Below, in pieces: positions 26,065 to 35,936 of a stretch of DNA of 64,000 nt. Each line of letters opens with the position of its first letter. Within the stretch, counting starts at the first letter, position 1. Below the pieces are notes generated by a model. It searched no databases. It saw nothing but the letters and a program-made list of their open reading frames with translations, and was not told the DNA's origin. Origin of the DNA: CAVZAB01 sp963773155 (GTDB lineage Bacteria; Pseudomonadota; Alphaproteobacteria; Rhizobiales; Beijerinckiaceae); the NCBI GenBank assembly GCA_963773155.1, contig CAVZAB010000022.1, positions 62,001 to 126,000 on the forward strand, in the 5' to 3' direction. The translations under genes were made by a program, and so were the position numbers.

Positions 26065-28939
26065 GTGCGCACCCTTCTCCTGATCATCATCTGCTGGGTT
26101 CAATTGCTGGCCGGCGTGGTTGCGGGATGGGCGGTGGAATCGGTGCGTGTGCCGCTTGACGTTGCGGCTATCGACCTGACCCAGACCATTGAGCGTCACA
26201 ATGATCCGGCAGAACGAATCCAAGTCTCGACGGCCCCGGGATCGGACGGTATTGTTCGGCGGATCGAGGTAAGCGCCAAGGAAAGCGGCACGCCGCCGGC
26301 CTGGATCGTCTTCGCCTTGACCAATGATTCGGACGAACAGATCGAACGGCTGATCGTCGCGCCCCATTACCGGCTCGTTGGATCGGGCGTCATCTGGCCG
26401 GATCTCGGCTCGTCGCGGATCACGACGATCACGCCGAGCCAGGGCTTTCCGCCGGAGCGCGAGGACAATCCCGATTCGGACGTCTTCTTGTTGACTTTGG
26501 ATCCCGGCACGACGGTGACCTATGTCGCCGAATTGAAGACTCCCAACCTGCCGCAGATCTATTTGTGGGAACCGGACGCGTTCAAGGAGAAGGTAACCAG
26601 CATAACCCTCTACAAGGGGATCATCATCGGTATAGCCGGCTTGCTCGCTTTGTTCCTGACCATTGTCTTTGTCGTCAAGGGCGCGGTCATTTTTCCGGCC
26701 GCCGCGGCCCTCGCCTGGGCCGTCCTCACTTATGTCTGCATCGATTTCGGGTTTTGGCACAAAATTTTCGATTTGGACGGCGAATCCGATCGCATTTGGC
26801 GCGCTGCAGCCGAGGCGATTCTCGCGGCGACACTGATCGTCTTTCTTTTCGCCTATCTCAATCTCAACCGCTGGCACGTGCGCTATTCCTATGTCGCCGC
26901 AATCTGGCTCGCGATCAGCGCGGCGCTGATTGGGCTGGCAATTTATGACGCGCCGCTCGCCTCCGGCATCGCAAGGATCTCGATCGCGACTCTGGCTGCG
27001 GTCGGCTTCGCCCTGGTCATCTATCTTTCCACCCATGGCTACGACCGTGCCGTAATGCTCATCCCGACATGGTTCCTGTTGCTGATCTGGGTCGTGACTG
27101 CCGGATTTACGGTGACCGGTGTCTTGACCAATGATCTCGTCTCGCCGGCCCTGATCGGCGGCCTCGTTCTCATCGTCATGCTGATCGGCTTCACGATCAT
27201 GCAAAATGCCTTTGCCGGCAGCGGTCTTGCCCATGGCGTCGTATCCGACGCCGAGCGCAAGGCTTTGGCCTTGACCGGATCGGGCGACATCATTTTCGAC
27301 TGGGACGTCAGCGGCGACCGCATTTTTGTCAGCCAGGAGATCGAGAGCCAGCTCGGCCTCAAGCGCGGCGCCCTGGAGGGGCCGGCTTCGGGCTGGCTCG
27401 ACCTCCTGCACCCGTTCGACCGCGACCGCTATACCGCAGCGCTCGACACATTGCTGGAACAACGGCGCGGCCGGCTTTCGCAGGATTTCCGTCTCAGGGC
27501 CACCGACGGCCATTATTTCTGGTACGTGCTCAAGGCGCGCCCGGTTGTCGGCGAGAATGGCGATGTCATCCGCGTTATCGGGACCTTGAGCGACATTACC
27601 GAAAGCAAGACGGCCGAGGAGCGGCTGCTGCATGATGCGGTGCACGACAATCTCACCGGCCTGCCCAATCGCGAGCTTTTCCTCGACCGGCTCGATGCGG
27701 CGCTGACCCAGGCCCGCGGCCAGGCCACAAGCCGGCCGACCGTCATGGCGATCGACGTCGACCGTTTCAAGCAGATCAACGAGATCGTCGGTCTGTCGGC
27801 CGGCGATTCGATTCTTCTGACAATCGGCCGCCGGCTAGGCCGCCTATTGAAGCCGAGGGACACCCTGGCGCGAATATCGGGCGACGAATTCGCGATCATT
27901 CTCGTTTCCGAGAGCGAGACCGAAAACATCATCTCGCTCGCCGATACGGTGCGCCGGACGATGAATACGCCGGTGACCTTTGCCGATAGGGAGATTTCGC
28001 TCACCGGTTCAATCGGCCTTGCTTTGTTCGATCGGCCAATTGCACGCCAAACGCGAGGACATGCTGAAGGATGCGGAAATTGCCATGGCGCACGCCAAGC
28101 GCCTCGGCGGCAACCGAACCGAAGTCTTTCGGCCGGTCATGCGCACCCAGCGCGCCGATCGGCTGTCGCTGGAATTGGACCTGCGCCGCGGCCTTGATCG
28201 TGGCGAAATCAAAGTCTTCTTTCAGCCGATCGTGCGCCTCGAGGACCGAACGATTGCCGGGTTCGAGGCGCTGCTGCGCTGGGATCATCCGCGGCTCGGC
28301 CGGGTTGCGCCTGCCGAATTCATTCCCATTGCGGAGGAGACCGGATTCATCATGGACCTCGGCATTTTCGTGCTCGAGCGCACCGCCCGCGAACTCGCCG
28401 CCTGGCAGAACGCGCTTGACGTGACACCACCGATCTTCGCCAGCGTCAATGTCTCCTCGCGGCAATTGCTGCGCCACGATCTGCTGCACGATGTCAAGGC
28501 GGTCCTGACCCGCTCCGGCGTCATCCGCGGCACATTGAAGCTCGAACTTACCGAAAGCCTGGTGATGGAAAACCCCGAATTTGCGGCCCAGATGCTGGCC
28601 CGGATCCGCGATCTCGGCGCCGGCCTGTCGCTCGACGACTTCGGGACCGGCTATTCGTCGCTTGCCTATCTGCAGCGCTTCACCTTCGATACGATCAAGA
28701 TCGACCAATCCTTCGTGCGCCAGAATGTCAAAGGCTCACGGCCGGCGATTTTGCGCTCGATCGTCGCCCTCGCCCACGATCTTGGCATGGAGGTGGTTGC
28801 TGAGGGCGCCGAAACGGAAAGCGATGTTATCGAACTCTACCAGCTCGGCTGCGAATATGCGCAGGGATTTGCCTTCGGCCAGCCGATGAGCGCCATGGAT
28901 GCCCGCCGGCTGGTCGGCGCAGCAACCGAGGCCGCGTAA
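26065..28939 (+). CDS. Membrane GGDEF/EAL cyclic-di-GMP protein with 7TM-DISM-like sensor, one frameshift
   Basis: Order: a signal-like start, a beta-rich extracytoplasmic domain (about residues 20-170) resembling 7TMR-DISM extracellular domains, seven or so membrane helices (175-395), a PAS domain, GGDEF, then EAL. The cyclase motif is SGDEF rather than GGDEF. The EAL part is complete: EALLRWDHP, NVSSRQLL, LELTESL, LDDFGTGYSS, IKIDQSFV and EYAQGFAFGQP, so phosphodiesterase activity is expected. One surplus base near 28033, between GSIGLALFD and QLHAKREDML, splits the frame between the GGDEF and EAL parts. The start is uncertain: GTG 26065 or TTG 26053, with no clear ribosome site. Confidence 0.85.
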
Positions 28940-28941
28940 TT

Positions 28942-29563
28942 TCAGGCGTGCCCGGCGTCGCCCGACAGCATAGCAAGGTCGATGCCGAGAAGACGCAGGG
29001 CGCGATCGTATTTGCTGGCGAGATCAGCATCGAAAACCAGCGCCGGATCGGCCGGACAATTGAGCCAGCCGTTGGCCTGAATCTCGTTTTCCAATTGCCC
29101 GGGCGACCAGCCGGCGTAGCCGAGCGCCAGCACGGCCCGGCTCGGCCCGGCACCCTCGGCTATGGCGCGCAGAATATCCAGCGTCGCCGTTAGCGAGACC
29201 GTCTCGTCGATCGGCAGGGTGGAATTGTCAACGAAGTAATCGGGCGAATGCAGGACGAAGCCGCGGCCCGTCTCGACCGGGCCACCCTTGAGGACCAGCA
29301 TTTCCTCGGCCTGGGCCGGCAGCCTGATCGCCGCATCGGCCGCGACCAGGTCGAGCTGAACCAGCAATTCGGGAAACCGGATCCGCTTGGCCGGCTGGTT
29401 GATCGACGATGCCCATTGCCCCCTCAGGCGAATGGGCACACAGATAGATCACTGAGCGGGCAAACCGGCTATCACCCATGCTTGGCATTGCCAAAAGCAT
29501 TTGGCCATCGAGGAAGGCGTCCTCTTGTCCCTTCCGGCGGCGCTTAGGGCGATCGATCGGCAT
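28942..29563 (-). CDS. YqgE/AlgH family protein (UPF0301), one frameshift
   Basis: About 206 residues once one surplus base near 29404 is removed. The N-terminal part has GQMLLAMPSMGDSRFARSV and CAHSPEGAMGIV. The rest (INQPAKRI, VLKGGPVETGRGFVLHS, ALGYAGWSPGQLENE) is in the next frame. The family's function is unknown; despite the AlgH name, regulation of alginate is not established here. Convergent with the EAL gene, two bases apart. The frameshift lies in the strongly conserved MGI(V)(I)NQP block. Confidence 0.87.
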
Positions 29564-29677
29564 CGAACCAGTCTAGGCCACAGACCCGGTTTGGCACAAG
29601 AATGGCGTTTGCGCTGATGGCTCTTGATCACACGAATGTCGATGGTGTGTGATCGCGTCGGCCGCTATAGGTCTGTC

Positions 29678-30502
29678 ATGCTGCGCCTGTTGCTCATCGT
29701 TCTCTCTTTTGCTCTATATTCCGGCCTGAGCGTACCGGCGAGGGCGCAGGATGCCTTCGCATCAGCCTGGTCGACGGCAGCGACCTCGGCCATGCGGATT
29801 GTCGCAGCCCCTGGCGCGCGCGCGGCGATCGAGGTGCGGCTCGACCCTAAAACCATCACCTATTGGCGCAACCCCGGCGAAACCGGGGTTCCGCCGATTT
29901 TCGATTTCTCTGGTTCCGACAATGTTGCCAAAGTGGAGGTCCTCTACCCGGCGCCGCGGCGTTTCGATGAGGACGGCGTGTTTGCCTTTGGCTATGCCGA
30001 GGCTGTCGTGTTTCCGCTGCGTGTCACGCCGCTCGATCCGCAGCGCCCGGTGACACTCGACGTCAAGCTCGACTATGCCGTCTGCTCGCGCATTTGTGCC
30101 CCGGCAACCGGTTCCGGCCGGCTGCTGCTGCCGAGCGGCGGCGAAAGCGGTCCCTATGCCGGTCTAATTGCGCGGGCCGAGCGGCAAGTGCCGCGCCTGG
30201 TCGAGCCGGCGCGGTTCGAAATCCGCGGCACGCCCGGCGCGAGCGAATGGATCATTGGCTTCGATAACATGGCCGAATGGGGGCTCGAACCAGGGTCTGC
30301 CGAACTCTTTGTCGAAGCGCCGGAAGGCTGGTATTTCGACGCGGCTCGCCTTGCCGAACCCGGCCGCTTCCGGATCCGCCTGACCGGGCGGCCAAAACAG
30401 AGGGGTGCGCCCGACGGTCTCGCGCTGACCCTCACGCTTGCCGCCGACAACCGGGCAGTGGAAACACGTCTGCACCTCGACGCAAGCCGGGTTTCGCCCT
30501 AA
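29678..30502 (+). CDS. Secreted DsbD-alpha-like protein
   Basis: 274 residues from ATG 29678, with a signal peptide (LRLLLIVLSFALYSGLSVPARAQ). The mature part matches the N-terminal disulfide-exchange domain of DsbD found as a free-standing protein in alphaproteobacteria: TYWRNPGETGVPP, YAEAVVFPL and the redox pair in YAVCSRICAPA (C-x3-C). It likely passes electrons to periplasmic partners; the partner transporter is not here. It precedes a peroxiredoxin 41 bp downstream, an arrangement common in Hyphomicrobiales. An upstream ATG at 29624 is in frame but less fitting. Confidence 0.83.
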   Translation: MLRLLLIVLSFALYSGLSVPARAQDAFASAWSTAATSAMRIVAAPGARAAIEVRLDPKTITYWRNPGETGVPPIFDFSGSDNVAKVEVLYPAPRRFDEDGVFAFGYAEAVVFPLRVTPLDPQRPVTLDVKLDYAVCSRICAPATGSGRLLLPSGGESGPYAGLIARAERQVPRLVEPARFEIRGTPGASEWIIGFDNMAEWGLEPGSAELFVEAPEGWYFDAARLAEPGRFRIRLTGRPKQRGAPDGLALTLTLAADNRAVETRLHLDASRVSP

Positions 30503-30542
30503 ATAGTCGGGTATCGTCCGAGCCCATGCTAGGAGCTTTACC

Positions 30543-31028
30543 ATGACCATTAAGATCGGTGATCGCCTGCCCGAAGTGACGTTCCGTGTGATGAGCGCCG
30601 ACGGTCCCGTTGCCAAGACGACCAGCGAGGTTTTCGCCGGCAAGAAAATGGTCCTGTTCGCGGTGCCCGGCGCCTTCACGCCGACTTGTCACAAGAACCA
30701 TCTGCCCGGTTTTCTCGCCAAAGCCAAAGAAATAAAGGCGAAGGGGATCGACGGCATTGCCGTGACCGGCGTCAACGACGTCTTCGTGATGGATGCCTGG
30801 GCCAAGGCCTCGGGCGGCCAGGGCCATATCGATTTTCTTGCCGACGGCAATGGCGAATTCGCCCGCGCCATTGGTCTTAGCCTGGACGGATCGGCCTTCG
30901 GCCTCGGCACCAGATCGCAGCGCTATGCGATGGTGGTGGAGGACGGAACCGTCAAGCAGCTGCATGTGGAAGAGGTGCCCTCGAAGGCCGACATTTCCGG
31001 TGCCGAGCACCTCATCAAACAGCTATGA
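30543..31028 (+). CDS. Peroxiredoxin (Prx5 type, glutaredoxin/glutathione-dependent)
   Basis: 161 residues. It reduces hydroperoxides through the peroxidatic cysteine in VPGAFTPTCHKNHLPGF. The family block FGLGTRSQRYAMVVEDG is present. No clear resolving cysteine with a fixed partner is seen, which fits reduction by glutathione/glutaredoxin; GshA is at 36034. ATG 30543 follows AGGAG by 7 bases. Its last 6 bp overlap the convergent rnhA. Confidence 0.92.
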   Translation: MTIKIGDRLPEVTFRVMSADGPVAKTTSEVFAGKKMVLFAVPGAFTPTCHKNHLPGFLAKAKEIKAKGIDGIAVTGVNDVFVMDAWAKASGGQGHIDFLADGNGEFARAIGLSLDGSAFGLGTRSQRYAMVVEDGTVKQLHVEEVPSKADISGAEHLIKQL

Positions 31029-31487
31029 GGCCTGGCTGCTTCTCTTGAACGGCGCCATGGCTTGCCGGGCGAGTTCATCGGCCCGCTCGTTGTTGCTGTT
31101 GCCGGCGTGGCCTTTGACCCAGTGCCAGGCAATGCGGTGCCGGTGACGCGCCTCGTCAAGACGCTGCCAGAGTTCGATGTTCTTGACCATTTTATTGTCG
31201 GCGGTCCGCCAATTGCGGCGCTTCCAGCGCTCGAGCCACTCGAGAATTCCAGTTCGCACATATTGCGAATCGGTGTGCAATTCGACGGTGCAAGGCCGCT
31301 TCAACGCTTCAAGCGCCATGATCGCCGCCGTCAGCTCCATCCGATTGTTGGTCGTCAGCGCCTCGCCGCCCGACAATTCGCTGGTGCGGCCCTGATAGTC
31401 GAGAACGGCTGCCCAGCCGCCGGGGCCGGGATTGCCGGCGCACGCTCCGTCGGTCCAAATGCGCACCATTCCTTTGCCGTCCGGCAT
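31023..31487 (-). CDS. rnhA: Ribonuclease HI
   Basis: Removes RNA from RNA-DNA hybrids. The four acidic catalytic residues are visible: D in IWTDGACAGNPGPGGW, E in NNRMELTAA, D in ELHTDSQYV and D in NNERADELA. 154 residues, normal length. The ATG at 31487 overlaps the thrB stop as TGATG; a GTG one codon upstream is also in frame. thrB-rnhA coupling is typical of alphaproteobacteria. Confidence 0.95.
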   Translation of the reverse strand: MPDGKGMVRIWTDGACAGNPGPGGWAAVLDYQGRTSELSGGEALTTNNRMELTAAIMALEALKRPCTVELHTDSQYVRTGILEWLERWKRRNWRTADNKMVKNIELWQRLDEARHRHRIAWHWVKGHAGNSNNERADELARQAMAPFKRSSQAS

Positions 31488-32449
31488 CACTGCAAACCGT
31501 ATTGGTGCGCCGCGGCGATGGATTGGTGGAACCGCAGCTTGCGCAGATATTCAAGCGGATCCTTCGGTCGGACCAGGGCGCCGGCCGGTACGTTGAGCCA
31601 ATCGACGAGCCGGGTCAGAAGGAAGCGCAGGGCGCTGCCGCGCGACAGCAGAGGAAAAGCATCGACTTCCCGCCCATCCAGCGGTCGAATCCCTTGATAG
31701 CCAGCAAGCATGGCTTTGCCCTTGTCCAGATTATAGCTGCCGTCGGGTTCAAAGCACCAGGCGTTGAGGCCGATGGCAAGATCGTAGGCGAAGGCGTCGA
31801 CACAGGCGAAATAGAAATCGATCAAGCCGGAAAGTGCATCGCCGAGGAAAAACACATTGTCGGGAAAAAGATCGGCATGGATGACGCCGCTCGGCAGGCC
31901 CTGCGGCCAGTTCGTCGCCAGAAAAGCGAGTTCGCCGTCAATCACGGCGGCAAGCCCGACTGCAACTTCGTCGGCGCGGCCGCGCGCCGCGCTTGCCAAC
32001 CGCCGCCATCCCGATACCGAGAGATCGTTAGTCCGGTTGAGCGCGAATCCTTCGCCGGCCAGATGCAATTTCGCCAGCGCCTCGCCGACCGCGCCGCAAT
32101 GCCAGGGTTCGGGATAGCCGACGGCAAGGCCATCCAGGAATGTCACTATTGCCGCCGGCCGGCCGGCGAGCGGCAGGAAGAGGCGTCCTTCCCGGTCGCC
32201 GACCGGCTGCGGGCAATTCAGACCGTGCGAAGCCAAATGCTGCATCAGCCCCAGAAAGAACGGCAGATCGGCTTCGCGGACCCGCTTCTCGTACAGGGTC
32301 AGGATGAAAAAGCCGGCCTCGGCATGGAGGAGATAATTGGAATTCTCGACGCCTTCGGCTATGCCCTTGAAAGAAAGGACCCGGCCAAGCGCATAGTGAC
32401 GGAGAAACCGGGCCAGGTCCTTGTCAGTAATCTCGGTGTAGACGGCCAT
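31487..32449 (-). CDS. thrB: Homoserine kinase (ThrB, APH/choline-kinase fold)
   Basis: Phosphorylates homoserine for ThrC. It is the type II enzyme with aminoglycoside-phosphotransferase fold, not the GHMP type. Seen are GIAEGVENSNYLL, the nucleotide-binding FILTLYEKR, the catalytic loop VIHADLFPDNVFF and the metal Asp in LIDFYFACVD. 320 residues from ATG 32449 (MAVYTEITD); eleven in-frame residues upstream are unlikely to be used. Coupled to rnhA. Confidence 0.94.
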   Translation of the reverse strand: MAVYTEITDKDLARFLRHYALGRVLSFKGIAEGVENSNYLLHAEAGFFILTLYEKRVREADLPFFLGLMQHLASHGLNCPQPVGDREGRLFLPLAGRPAAIVTFLDGLAVGYPEPWHCGAVGEALAKLHLAGEGFALNRTNDLSVSGWRRLASAARGRADEVAVGLAAVIDGELAFLATNWPQGLPSGVIHADLFPDNVFFLGDALSGLIDFYFACVDAFAYDLAIGLNAWCFEPDGSYNLDKGKAMLAGYQGIRPLDGREVDAFPLLSRGSALRFLLTRLVDWLNVPAGALVRPKDPLEYLRKLRFHQSIAAAHQYGLQ

Positions 32450-32529
32450 GGTTTTCGGGGATTCATGCAAAGCGGGTCTCATCTGTTAGCGAGGGCACCC
32501 GTCGGCGTCAAACCCGATTGGCGCAGGCC

Positions 32530-33426
32530 ATGATGCCGAACTATGCGTGGGCCGTGTTCACGCTCGTCGCTGCTGGGGCACAAACCTTGCGCAACGCCGC
32601 GCAACGAGAACTGATCAGCTCGCTCGGCACAGTTGGGGCGACCCATGTGCGCTTTTTGTTCGGCCTGCCCTTCGCGCTGGTTTTTCTCAGCCTCGTGCGC
32701 GTCTTTAGCGGCCTGCCGCTGCCGGTCCCCGGCGCCACGGCCTTCGTCTGGATTCTGTTCGGCGGGCTCGCCCAGATCGTTGCGACCGGCCTGATGCTGG
32801 CGACGATGAAGGACCGCTCCTTTGTGGTTACAATCGCCTATACCAAGACCGAACCGCTGCAGGTCGCCGTCTTCGCCGCCGCCTTCCTGGGCGAAAAGCC
32901 CAGTCCGCCGCTTGTCCTCGCGATCGGCGTGGCAACCGTGGGGGTGATGCTGATGTCATGGCCAAGACGCGGCCTCGAGGGCGCGCAATCCTGGCAACCG
33001 GCCCTGCTCGGTCTTGTCGCCGGCGCCTTTTTTGCGGTCTCGGCCATTGGCTTCAGGCAAGGCATTGTGCTCTTGCCGACCACCTCCTTCGTCGTCGCTG
33101 CCTCGACCACGCTCGTCGTCGGTTTGAGCCTGCAAACGATTCTGCTCTGCCTCTATCTCGCCGTGTTCGACAGCGCGACGTTGCGATTGATCATGCACGC
33201 TTGGCGTCCATCGCTGCTTGCTGGCTTCATGGGCGCGTTCGCTTCGCAATTCTGGTTTCTCGCCTTTGCGATAACCAGCGCCGCCGCGGTCCGCACGTTG
33301 GCTTTGGTCGAGATGATCTTCGCGCAGGTCGTATCGCGGCAGGCCTTCCGCCAGGCGACGAGCCGGCGCGAACTCGTCGGCATGGTCTTGATCGGAATTG
33401 CCGTCATCGTGCTACTGCAGGGCTAG
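32530..33426 (+). CDS. EamA/DMT family transporter
   Basis: 298 residues with about ten membrane helices arranged as two EamA repeats. The second half has ITSAAAVRTLALVEMIFAQVVS, which resembles the conserved helix near the end of EamA proteins. It probably exports a small metabolite, substrate unknown. It stands in opposite orientation between thrB and ispH, which are usually neighbours on one strand. The stop TAG shares the palindrome CTAG (33423-33426) with the ispH stop. Two ATGs (32530, 32533) are possible. Confidence 0.85.
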   Translation: MMPNYAWAVFTLVAAGAQTLRNAAQRELISSLGTVGATHVRFLFGLPFALVFLSLVRVFSGLPLPVPGATAFVWILFGGLAQIVATGLMLATMKDRSFVVTIAYTKTEPLQVAVFAAAFLGEKPSPPLVLAIGVATVGVMLMSWPRRGLEGAQSWQPALLGLVAGAFFAVSAIGFRQGIVLLPTTSFVVAASTTLVVGLSLQTILLCLYLAVFDSATLRLIMHAWRPSLLAGFMGAFASQFWFLAFAITSAAAVRTLALVEMIFAQVVSRQAFRQATSRRELVGMVLIGIAVIVLLQG

Positions 33427-34383
33427 AGCGCTGAGCCCGACTCGCGCAGCAGCCGCGGCAGCGGGAAGAACACGCTTTCGGCGGCGCTCGAGGCGAAGCG
33501 CAGGTCGGGCGTATAGTGCTCGGCGAAGGCCGCGATGATTTCCTCGACGAGGATTTCCGGCGCCGAGGCGCCGGCGGTTAGGCCGAGCGATCCGATCGCG
33601 CCATAGAGCGACCAATCGATATCGTCGGCGCGCAGCAACAAGCGCACGAGCGGGCAGCCGGCCCGTTCGGCAACTTCCTTCAACCGCTGCGAATTCGACG
33701 AATTCGGCGAGCCGACGACGATCAGTGCGTCGACTTGCGGTGCGATCCGACGGACCGCATCCTGGCGATTGGTCGTCGCATAGCAAATATCGTCCCTGTG
33801 CGGACCGGCGATCCCGGGAAATTTTTCGGTCAACGCGGCGACGACATTGCGCGTGTCATCGACCGACAAAGTGGTCTGGGTCACATAGGCCAAAGGCCGT
33901 CGGGCGTCAGTCGCAAGACGTTGAACATCGCCAATCGTTTCGACCAGCACAACCGCGCCCTCCGGCAATTGGCCCATTGTGCCGATCACTTCGGGATGGT
34001 TGGCATGGCCGACCAGGATCACGAGTTCGGCCGCGCTTAAAATGGCTTTCAGCTTCGCGATGCACCTTGGTGACCAGAGGACAGGTGGCGTCGATGGCGA
34101 ATAATTGTCTTTCCCGCGCATGTTGCGGCACCGATCGCGGCACGCCATGGGCTGAAAAAATCACTGGCGCGTCGGTCGGTGGAATTTCGGAGAGTTCCTC
34201 AACGAATATCGCCCCTTTCCGCTTCAAATCCTCGACAACATATTTGTTGTGTACGATCTCGTGGCGCACGTAGACGGGTGGGCCGTAGAGTTCGAGTGCA
34301 CGCTCAACCGCATCGATGGCCCTGACGACCCCGGCGCAAAAGCCGCGCGGCGCGCACAAGAGGATTTGCAAAGACGGCTTCAT
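33423..34383 (-). CDS. ispH: 4-hydroxy-3-methylbut-2-enyl diphosphate reductase (IspH), one frameshift
   Basis: Last step of the MEP isoprenoid pathway, a [4Fe-4S] enzyme. The three cluster cysteines are in APRGFCAGVVRA (C16), DATCPLVTKVH and ICYATTNRQDAV. The ThrGlu region and VGSPNSSNS are also present. The frame changes between KRG and ELVILVGHANHPEV; one surplus base near 34029 explains it. The repaired protein has about 319 residues. As this enzyme is normally indispensable, a sequence error is much more likely than a true mutation. ATG 34383 starts the protein at MKPSLQILLC. Confidence 0.9.
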
Positions 34384-34519
34384 GGACCCATCCGGATTGC
34401 GCCTCTTGTGGGCGAGGCCCGCCAAACCTGTCAAGCCTGACCTGCCCCTTGCCCCGCCTGACGTTCGTTGCCAGACCGCCGCCCTGCGCAGCCCTGCGGG
34501 GGAGCAGCCTGCCTTGAAC

Positions 34520-35038
34520 CGCCGAGTGCCGCGCCAGGACCACGTCTTCACGCACGGCTCGATCCTGCGGCATGTCCTGGCGATGCCATGCATCTTACGC
34601 CGGCCGGCGGGCTGGTTACCACCGTTACGGCGCCTCCGGCGCGGCGATAGCGACGGTGGTTTCCCCGATGCCTTTCGGTCAGCTGTTATGGCGCGCTCAT
34701 GGTGGGCGACCTGGTCGGCCGACCGAGCGCGGAGGGTCCTCAACGACGGCCAATTCGGTCGTGTTTGCTGTCGGATTGGTGCTTTTGCCTGGCTGTTCAT
34801 TAGCCCGCTCTTCGTCGCCAATGCCGCCGTCTACAATCTCGGCTTCTCGCTTTTGGCGACGGGTTTCAATGGGGGCCGGGCGACCCTCGATACTATTCCA
34901 ATCGTCAGCCTCGGCGCATCGTGGTACGGCATCGAGGGCGGCGTCGCGCGCAGCATCGCGAGGTCCATGCCGCTCGGCCACGGCGCGACCACCTATTTCC
35001 TAACCGGGCGGCTCGCCAAGACCTATCGATCGGACTAG
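34520..35038 (+). pseudogene. Remnant of a MATE family efflux transporter gene
   Basis: The C-terminal part (about 34785-35038) reads WLFISPLFVANAAVYNLG, GFNGGRATLDTIPIVSLGASWYGIEGG, which corresponds to the conserved FVANAAFNNLG...FNWGRATLGTIPFVWLGA block of MATE exporters. About 34520-34600 reads DHVFTHGSILRHVLAM, like the MATE N-terminus. Between them are short scraps in shifting frames (GASGAAIA, GQLLWRA, RRVLNDG). A complete MATE gene needs about 1350 bp; only about 520 bp remain, so large internal pieces are lost. This is a real relic, not a single-base error. No mobile element is seen beside it. Confidence 0.6.
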
Positions 35039-35086
35039 ACTGTTGAGCGATGGTGACGGTGGCGGACTGCCTTTTAGGATTAGCGG

Positions 35087-35875
35087 ATGTTCAATCTCAA
35101 CGACATCGTTCAGGGGGCACAGGGCGGCCAGGGCGTCAACAATCTCGCCCGCCAGTTCGGCCTCAGCCCCGAGCAAACCCAGGCGGCGATTCAGGCCCTG
35201 ATCCCGAGCCTGTCGGCGGGCCTGCAGCGCCAGGCAGCAAGCCTGGATGGCCTCAGTGGCCTGTTGCGGGCACTGGCGCAGGGTCTGCACCAGCGCAGCT
35301 TTACTGATCCGCAGACCCTGCCCGAGGCTGGTGCCGCCGCCAATCAGGCCCTCGGCCAGATTTTTGGCGATGGCCAATTGTTCCAGCAGATCCTCCAAAA
35401 CGCCGCCGCCGCTTCGGGCGCGAGCGTTGCCACATTGCAGCAGATGTTGCCGGCCATGCTGTCGATGATTTTCGGCGGCATGTCCCAGTCGCTGGCGAAC
35501 CAGGGCCTTGGCCACGTCTTCAACCAGATGGCCGCGGCGGCCAATAGCCAGGGCGGTCTTTCATCGGTGTTCGGCCAGACGCAACCGGCCGCGCCCACAA
35601 GCCAGCCGCCGTCCCCGCCGGGTCAAGCCGCCTTCACCAATCTTTTCGCGCCGTTCCTGGCCAATTTGTTTGGCGCTGGCCCGGCGCAACAGCCGGCCGC
35701 GCCGCCGCCGGCTGGCAATCCGCAGACGCAATCCATGCAGGCCGGGCTCGAAGCACTGGCGAAAATGATGCAGCCGGGCATCGAGATCGCCCAGCAGCAC
35801 CAAAAGGCGATGCAGGATCTTTTCAATCAGATGCTCGCGTCGAGCGCGACCGTTACGCAAAAGCGCGACGTTTAG
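35087..35875 (+). CDS. DUF937 domain protein
   Basis: 262 residues, no signal peptide or membrane helix. The N-terminal half is a helical DUF937-like domain: VNNLARQFGLSPEQTQAAIQAL, IPSLSAGLQRQ, then a Gly/Ala/Gln-rich stretch including LGQIFG, MLPAMLSMIFGGM. The C-terminal half has Pro-rich linkers and another short helix with PFLANLFGAG. Soluble and low-complexity; related proteins are annotated only as hypothetical. ATG 35087. It stands alone between the MATE relic and gshA. Confidence 0.8.
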   Translation: MFNLNDIVQGAQGGQGVNNLARQFGLSPEQTQAAIQALIPSLSAGLQRQAASLDGLSGLLRALAQGLHQRSFTDPQTLPEAGAAANQALGQIFGDGQLFQQILQNAAAASGASVATLQQMLPAMLSMIFGGMSQSLANQGLGHVFNQMAAAANSQGGLSSVFGQTQPAAPTSQPPSPPGQAAFTNLFAPFLANLFGAGPAQQPAAPPPAGNPQTQSMQAGLEALAKMMQPGIEIAQQHQKAMQDLFNQMLASSATVTQKRDV

Positions 35876-35936
35876 CGGCGGTCCGGGGCTACGACGCGGC
35901 CACCCGACCGAGGCGCCTTGCCCGATTCGAGCACGG

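Noticed and set aside
25978..27645. 555-codon minus-strand open frame opposite the GGDEF/EAL gene
   Set aside because: Antisense to conserved membrane, PAS and GGDEF coding sequence; its own translation is charged and repetitive without any known fold.
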